From the NCBI GenBank assembly GCA_027488165.1, contig JAIYCF010000082.1, forward strand, positions 1 through 5,454: DNA of 5,454 nt, given 5' to 3'. Below are positions 1 to 3,927 of the stretch, one piece after another. This stretch comes from Streptomycetaceae bacterium (lineage in GTDB: Bacteria; Actinomycetota; Actinomycetes; Nanopelagicales; Nanopelagicaceae). A program made the position numbers and the translations under genes. The number at the start of each line of letters is the position of its first letter. Within the stretch, counting starts at the first letter, position 1. Under the pieces are notes generated by a model. It worked only from the letters and a program-made list of their open reading frames with translations, ran no database searches and had not been told where the DNA came from.

Positions 1-255
1 GAATAAAGAGAGAATTCCACCTTCACCGTTGTTGTCGGCTCTGAGAACGAAAACAAGATACTTAAGTGTTACCACGAGCATTAGAGACCAGAAAATTAAT
101 GACACAACTCCGTAGATGTCATAGACCTCAGAACCTGCCGTGCGTAGAGATTCACGGAGCGCATAAATGGGGCTTGTCCCAATATCGCCAAAAACGACTC
201 CGAGCGCGCCTAAGGTAAGCGCGCCAAGAGACGTCGCCTTGTTCGTGGATTTCAT
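1..255 (-). CDS. kup: Kup-family potassium uptake transporter, N-terminal part
   Basis: Reading the minus strand from the ATG at 255 gives 85 uninterrupted residues to the window edge, so the rest of the gene (the family is normally 600 residues or more) lies to the left. Two signatures identify it. Residues 19-35 read GVVFGDIGTSPIYALRE, the strongly conserved first-helix motif of Kup/HAK/KT transporters. Residues 72-85 hold the loop motif RADNNGEGGI. Kup proteins are inner-membrane K+ uptake systems, generally regarded as proton-coupled. The segment has a short polar N-terminus, a first membrane helix at about 10-33 and a second at about 48-71. The start is supported by GAAGGG (complement of 261-266) five bases before the ATG. 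It follows the DUF1801/MORN gene on the same strand after 80 bases. That gap is too short to hold a c-di-AMP riboswitch of the kind found before some actinobacterial K+ transporter genes. Family assignment is secure; energetics and regulation are inferred from the family. Confidence 0.94.
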   Translation of the reverse strand, partial: MKSTNKATSLGALTLGALGVVFGDIGTSPIYALRESLRTAGSEVYDIYGVVSLIFWSLMLVVTLKYLVFVLRADNNGEGGILSLF

Positions 256-335
256 TACAGCCCTTCAAATAAAACTAGAAAGCCAAAGTTACCGTAAATA
301 CCGATTGCAGAAAAGAATTGCCGCTCTCAAGAATC

Positions 336-914
336 TCACTTCGAGCCAGAGAAATCGGTGACTTTATACACTTTTCCACTTGCATCATATGTTGTCCAGA
401 TGCCAACTTGGGCGCCATTCTTAAAACTTCCTGATCGCATGATTACTCCGGTTTTTCGGAACCATTGCCAATCGCCATGAAGTTTCTCGTTTTTATACCT
501 TCCTTTTGCTTTAAGCACCCCGTTCGCATAAAACTCAAGAGATTCGCCAGTTTTCTTCGGATACGAATCATTAATCTGTTTAATTCTTTCATCAAGAATT
601 TTGTTTATGAGTGGTTTTGGAATACTTTTCTTTAGCTCGAAGTGAATTGAACCTTTTGTTTGCTCATATTTTTCTAATTCTTTCTTAAGTCGAAGATTGA
701 ACGAGCCGCTGTATGGAAACAGGCTGTTGTGCCCTTTATAGCCATCAAAACCAACAACCGCTACACCGCTGATCAAGAATGTGGGAATCCCATATTTAAT
801 TACTTGCTCGGAAGATGGGAGTTTTGACGCAATATGATCTCTAAGCTCGATCAAAACCCTTCTTTGTTCAGGAGCAAATTTCTTTAAATGCGCGTTTACT
901 TGTGCTTCACTCAT
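336..914 (-). CDS. DUF1801 (YdhG-like) domain protein with C-terminal MORN-type repeats
   Basis: The 192-residue product has two parts. Residues about 14-115 resemble the DUF1801/YdhG fold: a helical start (EQRRVLIELRDHIASKLP), the motif VIKYGIPTF at 38-46, a hydrophobic strand, FPYSGS at 66-71, and a tail with P99 and LINKILDERIKQI at 102-114. Residues about 122-187 look like MORN_2/YwqK-type repeats. Units of the form G-x-x-x-x-aromatic-x-x-x-G appear around GESLEFYANG (123-132), GDWQWFRKTG (147-156) and GIWTTYDASG (171-180), linked by GRYKNEKLHG and GSFKNGAQVG. DUF1801 proteins are small cytosolic proteins; one Bacillus member has been described as an iron chaperone, but most have no assigned role. 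No signal peptide or membrane helix is visible. The ATG at 914 follows an AAGGA (927-931) after 12 bases, a little far. It lies 69 bases after the VKOR gene and 80 bases before kup. Domain assignment is fairly firm; function is unknown. Confidence 0.84.
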   Translation of the reverse strand: MSEAQVNAHLKKFAPEQRRVLIELRDHIASKLPSSEQVIKYGIPTFLISGVAVVGFDGYKGHNSLFPYSGSFNLRLKKELEKYEQTKGSIHFELKKSIPKPLINKILDERIKQINDSYPKKTGESLEFYANGVLKAKGRYKNEKLHGDWQWFRKTGVIMRSGSFKNGAQVGIWTTYDASGKVYKVTDFSGSK

Positions 915-958
915 TCCGAAAAGTTTTCCTTCACTGGTTATTGGCCAATTTAAAATCT

Positions 959-964
959 ATTATC
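959..964 (-). promoter_or_regulatory. Possible -10 element for the DUF1801/MORN gene
   Basis: On the minus strand this reads GATAAT, five of six matches to TATAAT, and would put transcription start about 37 bases before the ATG at 914. The matching -35 position (982-987, reading CTGATT) is poor. The 69-base gap after VKOR leaves room for a promoter, but readthrough from VKOR is just as possible. Confidence 0.25.
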
Positions 965-983
965 TGAGAGAACCACAAAGTAA

Positions 984-1622
984 TCAGAAACTACTTATTA
1001 TCCGATCGCCCATTTCCTGCATGATTAACACTGCGATGACGCCATAGTTGAGAATTATGGATGCCGGTATAAATGAGATTCCGCGACGACTAACGAGGTT
1101 GCGAATTCTTGAACCCCAAAAACCTTGAATCATTGTGACAATCAGGACAGACCACCACATTGGAATCGTCGCTAACCAAACCACTAAGCAATATGGGCAA
1201 AGTACGCCTATGTTGTAAACGCTCTGAGTAAAGAGCCATGTCACAAAAAACCAAGCTAAGCCCAGACCTATAACTGCACCGCGCCAGAACCAGCCGTTGA
1301 ATTTCGCACCAGCAAAGATTGCGAATCCAATAACAATTGGCACAATAAATCCTGCTACTCCCAGCATCGCGTTAGGGAAGCCAAATAATGAAGCCTGCCA
1401 ACGGTCAAATAAAGGTCCGCACGCGACGAAAGGGCTTATGTCGCAAGCAAGATCTTTTGTCGGATTCTGCAGAGATTTAACTCTTTCGATCAGAAGAGAA
1501 GCTGATGCAAACCAGCCGATGGCACCTGCAACTATGAAAATTCTTGCGAGCGAACGGAAAGTCTTATCGAGGTTTATCTTTTCTTGCTCAAGATCTGTCA
1601 ACTCTGATTCGTTTGTACTCAT
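984..1622 (-). CDS. Vitamin K epoxide reductase (VKOR) family disulfide-forming membrane protein
   Basis: The 212-residue product matches bacterial VKOR homologues, which take electrons from a periplasmic or extracytoplasmic thiol oxidase (a DsbA-like partner) and pass them to quinone, replacing DsbB. All four key cysteines are present: the loop pair Cys60 and Cys68 in CDISPFVACG, and the active-site CPYC at 142-145. WQASLFGFPN at 75-84 is another family signature. Membrane helices lie at about 25-45, 86-106, 114-134, 137-163 and 184-204. The C-terminus ends soon after the last helix, so there is no fused thioredoxin domain, and no DsbA-like gene is in the window. I chose the ATG at 1622. A TTG at 1682 in the same frame would add 20 residues with no membrane or family feature, whereas 1622 has GGAGAGAGG (1631-1639) eight bases upstream. 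The gene is downstream of the Xre/membrane-protein pair, separated by a 111-base structured leader. Family assignment is secure; the physiological partner is inferred. Confidence 0.92.
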   Translation of the reverse strand: MSTNESELTDLEQEKINLDKTFRSLARIFIVAGAIGWFASASLLIERVKSLQNPTKDLACDISPFVACGPLFDRWQASLFGFPNAMLGVAGFIVPIVIGFAIFAGAKFNGWFWRGAVIGLGLAWFFVTWLFTQSVYNIGVLCPYCLVVWLATIPMWWSVLIVTMIQGFWGSRIRNLVSRRGISFIPASIILNYGVIAVLIMQEMGDRIISSF

Positions 1623-1627
1623 ATTAC

Positions 1628-1734
1628 GAGCCTCTCTCCAGGCTCTAATGGTATCCGAGCCTCGCGATATCTTGCTTTCCAAGATCCAGCCTCAGCGAAG
1701 CCACGTTAGAGAATAATCTTCCAATAAGCTGGAT
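1628..1734 (-). promoter_or_regulatory. Structured leader upstream of the VKOR gene
   Basis: The minus-strand RNA across this gap contains several perfect self-complementary pairs. ATCCAGC (1728-1734) can pair with GCTGGAT (1684-1690) across a 37-base loop. ATCTTG (1680-1685) and CAAGAT (1669-1674) form a 6-base-pair stem with a 5-base loop and share two bases with the first pairing, so these two compete. GAGCCT (1640-1645) can pair either with the upstream AGGCTC (1657-1662, loop 11) or with the downstream AGGCTC (1628-1633, loop 6). The last of these places the ribosome binding site in the loop and 3' arm. Short stems arise by chance, so a regulatory role is only a possibility. No convincing promoter was seen in the gap. 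Confidence 0.35.
1631..1639 (-). promoter_or_regulatory. Ribosome binding site deciding the VKOR start
   Basis: The minus strand reads GGAGAGAGG here, eight bases before the ATG at 1622. The in-frame TTG at 1682 has no comparable purine-rich sequence. This supports the shorter, 212-residue protein. The last three bases of the site (AGG) can be base-paired in a local hairpin (1628-1645). Confidence 0.65.
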
Positions 1735-2279
1735 TAGATATCTCGTTCGCGCCAGGCCAAGATCATCGATGGCAAAGCGGCACATAAGAACATCATCGAA
1801 ATTATTAGGTAGCTTCCATCATTTCCATCTGGCTGAAATAGCTTTACTTCAGGCCCTAGGTTCATTAGAAGCAAAAGCGCTAGAACTAGGTATCCAAACC
1901 CATAATATGCATATCTAAATGAAGTATCACGAATCTTGATCTGACGTTCATCTAGAAGCTCATCAGGTGCATCTGCTATCCCACGAACGCTAATTCGTAG
2001 AAACAAATAACCCATAAGTACAGCAAAAATAGCGAAGATGGCGGTAACGCTATAAATCACTAATGAAGTTCCATCAGATAGATTCAAATTGGTTTTTAAA
2101 GTTGGCCAATAACTTCCTGCCGCAACAAGGGCCGTTCCCAGTGCCATGAAAACGACAAGAATTCTTCGATTTTTCTGGGATCGTAACCATCTGTACTTTG
2201 AATTCTCATCGGTCAGCAAGGATTTGACTCCCTTTTCAGTAACGCCCTCAAACCAATAAATCTTGTTCTTCTTAGACAT
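1734..2279 (-). CDS. Small four-helix membrane protein coupled to an Xre regulator
   Basis: The 181-residue product has a charged N-terminal cytosolic segment (about 1-38) followed by four likely membrane helices at about 39-57, 72-94, 123-141 and 156-175. The second and third helices are joined by a charged loop containing DELLDERQIKIRD (106-118). A D-x-L-D-E-R-Q loop of this kind recurs in small predicted membrane proteins of Actinobacteria, often next to small Xre-type regulators; I recognise the pattern but know of no established function. The ATG at 2279 lies two bases after the TAG of the Xre gene. Its ribosome binding site (GAAGGG, nine bases upstream) is inside that gene's last codons, so the pair is almost certainly one translationally coupled transcript. 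This suggests the protein either senses a membrane condition for the regulator or is its regulated output. It could be part of a stress or export-resistance module with the divergent MFS gene; that is inference. Confidence 0.8.
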   Translation of the reverse strand: MSKKNKIYWFEGVTEKGVKSLLTDENSKYRWLRSQKNRRILVVFMALGTALVAAGSYWPTLKTNLNLSDGTSLVIYSVTAIFAIFAVLMGYLFLRISVRGIADAPDELLDERQIKIRDTSFRYAYYGFGYLVLALLLLMNLGPEVKLFQPDGNDGSYLIISMMFLCAALPSMILAWRERDI

Positions 2280-2281
2280 CG

Positions 2282-2515
2282 CTACTTTCCCTTCTTTAAT
2301 TGAGTTAGCGAAAAGAGTTCAGATACTTCTTTGTTAAGAGCCTTAGCGATACGCAAGGCAAGGACGAGCGATGGGCTGTATTCCTCACGTTCTAGATAAC
2401 CGATAGTTTGATAATGCACTCCGACCTTGACTGCGAGATCTTGCCGAGACAGCCCCAAGTCGATTCGTGCTTCTTCGATGCGGTTGTATACCGGCTCTTC
2501 GGGGTTGCGACTCAT
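2282..2515 (-). CDS. Short Xre-family helix-turn-helix transcriptional regulator
   Basis: The 77-residue product is essentially one HTH_3/Xre domain. Residues 10-68 follow the family pattern: NRIEEARIDLGLSRQDLAVK for helices 1 and 2, VHYQTIGYLEREEYSPSL for the recognition helix and turn (33-50), then VLALRIAKALNKEVSELF (51-68). There is no ligand-binding or dimerisation domain beyond a basic tail. Two in-frame ATGs exist, at 2527 and 2515. I chose 2515 because the best minus-strand promoter places transcription start right at that ATG, making the message leaderless. The 2527 ATG sits inside the -10 region, and neither has a Shine-Dalgarno sequence. The gene overlaps the membrane-protein gene's ribosome binding site and shares a divergent control region with the MFS gene. 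Autoregulation through the palindrome at 2521-2536 is likely but inferred. Confidence 0.88.
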   Translation of the reverse strand: MSRNPEEPVYNRIEEARIDLGLSRQDLAVKVGVHYQTIGYLEREEYSPSLVLALRIAKALNKEVSELFSLTQLKKGK

Positions 2516-2534
2516 GAGAAATAGCATATATGCT
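2505..2534 (+). promoter_or_regulatory. Likely promoter of the MFS transporter gene
   Basis: TTGCGA (2505-2510) and TATGCT (2529-2534) are separated by 18 bases and fit -35 and -10 boxes. The predicted start near 2541 leaves about 36 bases of leader, containing GGGGAG (2561-2566) ten bases before the ATG at 2577. The -10 box is the right half of the palindrome at 2521-2536, so a bound repressor would block it. Confidence 0.5.
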
Positions 2535-2543
2535 ATGTAGCAT
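2521..2543. promoter_or_regulatory. Palindromic operator with a third half-site between divergent genes
   Basis: Positions 2521-2536 read ATAGCATATATGCTAT, a perfect 16-base palindrome. Its core is TAGCAT (2522-2527), two bases, then ATGCTA (2530-2535). After two more bases a further TAGCAT follows at 2538-2543, so three half-sites alternate in orientation every eight bases. Both divergent -10 hexamers lie within the palindrome. The adjacent short Xre regulator is the obvious candidate ligand, and Xre-family repressors commonly bind such palindromes as dimers. Repression of both directions is inferred from the overlap. Confidence 0.65.
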
Positions 2544-2551
2544 TAATACAA
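2523..2551 (-). promoter_or_regulatory. Likely promoter of the Xre / membrane-protein operon (leaderless)
   Basis: On the minus strand TTGTAT (2546-2551) and TATGCT (2523-2528) are separated by 17 bases, the preferred spacing. Seven bases after the -10 box comes the A of the ATG at 2515, so transcription would start at or next to the start codon. Leaderless messages are common in Actinobacteria. The -10 box is the same hexamer used in the other direction, on the other half of the palindrome. Confidence 0.6.
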
Positions 2552-2576
2552 CAAATCTAAGGGGAGCTGAAAGTTA

Positions 2577-3785
2577 ATGAAAAAGAAACTTCCGGTAGTC
2601 CTCCATCAACTATCGAATTTTTCCTCGGGTTTAGGCAATTCAATTGTCATGATCACAATTCCATGGTTGATTCTTGAAGAGACCGGTTCCCCGGCCTTCG
2701 CTGGATTAGTCGCAGCGATTTCTGCACTGCCCGGTTTGTTGATATCGCCTATTGGCGGATGGCTTGTAGACCACCTGGGTCGACGTTCAGTGAGTATCTG
2801 GGCAGATTTACTCTCAGCTGCTGCGGTAGCTGCTTTTCCAATAGTCGCTTTAACTGCAGATCTCACTAGTTCAGTAATTTTGATCATCGCTGTAATTGGC
2901 GCCATCTTTGATCCCGCAGGTTACACAGCACGCAAAACGCTCTTAGCTGACGTTGCTAAAGCGTCAGATATTGAACTTGATCGACTAAATGGAATACACG
3001 ACGGGTTTATGGGGGTTTCGTGGATTTTTGGTCCGGCTGTTGGAGCAGGTTTAATTTCAACTGTCGGCGCAGTTAATTCCTTTTGGGTCGCTGGCGGTCT
3101 CTTTATTTTTGCTGCGTTGGCTATCGCCTTCTTACGAGTTGGCAATCTCGGCAAAGAAGCACGTGATTTGGCTGAAGAGATGGGCGAAACAACTAACAGA
3201 AGTATCAGCGTTGGCTTTCAGGTTCTCTGGAACGATAAACTTATCCGCACAATAACGATTGCGGTGTTAATCATCGCCGCTGTTTATCTGCCGACTGAGA
3301 CGGTTGTCTTATCAACTTACTTCGAAGATTTAGGAAAGCCTGCAAGCCTCGGGGTAGTTATTTCGGCGCTAGCTGCTGGATCTGCAATTGGATCCTTTGG
3401 TTACGGTTGGATTAGCGCTCGAATGTCACGAAAGAATCTTGTGCGCGCGACACTTATAGGAACTGCCATAAGCATTATTCCTATGGCTTTCCTGCCGCCA
3501 TTGCCAATCCTCATCGTTGCAGGATTTTTTCTCGGTTTATCTTGGGGTCCATTTAATCCACTCGTGAGTACTCTGATTCAGCAACGTGTTCCGGCCGATC
3601 AACAAGGCAGAGTGTTTGGAGTTCAGACGGCAGTTTTCTATGCCGCACCTCCACTAGGCATGGTTGCTGCCGGACTCTCTGTCGAAAGATTCGGTGTTAG
3701 CGCGACCTACATAGTTTTAGCGGCGATTCTTTCTGCGACCGCACTCCTCGCGCTCCTAACTAAGTCGCTTCGTTCTGATTTCTAG
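2577..3785 (+). CDS. Major facilitator superfamily efflux-type transporter
   Basis: The 402-residue product has the length and hydrophobic pattern of a 12-helix MFS exporter, with a central polar loop at about 188-221 between the two six-helix halves. MFS motif A appears in the loop between helices 2 and 3 as GGWLVDHLGRR (60-70), with a weaker copy in the second half (GWISARMSRKN, 277-287). VPADQQGRVFG (338-348) resembles the conserved segment before helix 11 in MFS_3-type exporters such as macrolide and siderophore efflux proteins. The substrate cannot be read from the sequence. An ATG at 2577 follows GGGGAG (2561-2566) by ten bases. It is transcribed away from the Xre gene from a promoter inside the shared palindrome, the usual layout for a drug exporter and its local repressor. 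Proton-driven export of a toxic compound is the family-based inference; import is less likely. Confidence 0.9.
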   Translation: MKKKLPVVLHQLSNFSSGLGNSIVMITIPWLILEETGSPAFAGLVAAISALPGLLISPIGGWLVDHLGRRSVSIWADLLSAAAVAAFPIVALTADLTSSVILIIAVIGAIFDPAGYTARKTLLADVAKASDIELDRLNGIHDGFMGVSWIFGPAVGAGLISTVGAVNSFWVAGGLFIFAALAIAFLRVGNLGKEARDLAEEMGETTNRSISVGFQVLWNDKLIRTITIAVLIIAAVYLPTETVVLSTYFEDLGKPASLGVVISALAAGSAIGSFGYGWISARMSRKNLVRATLIGTAISIIPMAFLPPLPILIVAGFFLGLSWGPFNPLVSTLIQQRVPADQQGRVFGVQTAVFYAAPPLGMVAAGLSVERFGVSATYIVLAAILSATALLALLTKSLRSDF

Positions 3786-3799
3786 GTTTGGTTCTACGC

Positions 3800-3818
3800 G
3801 GTATCCACCTTCGATACC
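3800..3818 (+). terminator. Hairpin after the MFS gene, possible terminator
   Basis: GGTATC (3800-3805) and GATACC (3813-3818) form a perfect 6-base-pair stem with a 7-base loop, 15 bases after the MFS stop codon. A run of five T lies at 3833-3837, 14 bases beyond the stem rather than directly after it. This is therefore not a textbook intrinsic terminator, and the stem is short. Confidence 0.3.
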
Positions 3819-3838
3819 AAGTATTTCGCCCCTTTTTA

Positions 3839-3927
3839 TCACCCCCTCACGCTGAGAATCACCTGTAAATAACTCCCGCGATGCCTCACCCTAAGGGGGT
3901 GAGCAAAGACCCTTCTAAGTCACCCCT
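3839..3927 (+). repeat. Cluster of TCACCC-type repeats around the LuxR-type gene start
   Basis: Related C-rich motifs occur at 3839-3847 (TCACCCCCT), 3885-3892 (CTCACCCT) and 3920-3927 (TCACCCCT), with one inverted copy at 3894-3902 (AGGGGGTGA). The inverted copy is perfectly complementary to the first over nine bases. With the second it forms a local hairpin (CTCACCC 3885-3891 with GGGTGAG 3897-3903, 5-base loop), and it can also pair over seven bases with the third. The cluster spans the chosen start codon at 3881 and could serve as protein binding sites or as alternative RNA folds. The role is unknown. Confidence 0.4.

Noticed and set aside
167..361. Plus-strand 64-codon open frame
   Set aside because: It is antisense to the Kup start region, whose protein has clear family motifs, and its own translation resembles no known family.
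940..949. 10-base palindrome ATTGGCCAAT upstream of the DUF1801/MORN gene
   Set aside because: It is short and isolated, with no repeat nearby and no regulator to link it to; it may be chance.
1623..1682. 20-residue N-terminal extension of VKOR from a TTG at 1682
   Set aside because: It has no ribosome binding site and contains the hairpin-forming leader, while the ATG at 1622 has a good site eight bases upstream.
1297..1716. Plus-strand 139-codon open frame
   Set aside because: It lies opposite the VKOR gene, whose cysteine motifs and membrane helices are unmistakable. The antisense translation is low-complexity and has no recognisable feature.
1623..1733. Possible tRNA or small RNA gene in the gap before VKOR
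   Set aside because: The stems do not assemble into a cloverleaf, no T-loop consensus is present, and no promoter or terminator marks a separate RNA.
2606..3154. Two minus-strand open frames, 2606-2905 and 2921-3154
   Set aside because: Both are shadows of the MFS transporter gene on the opposite strand; their alanine- and proline-rich translations are typical of antisense reading of a membrane protein.
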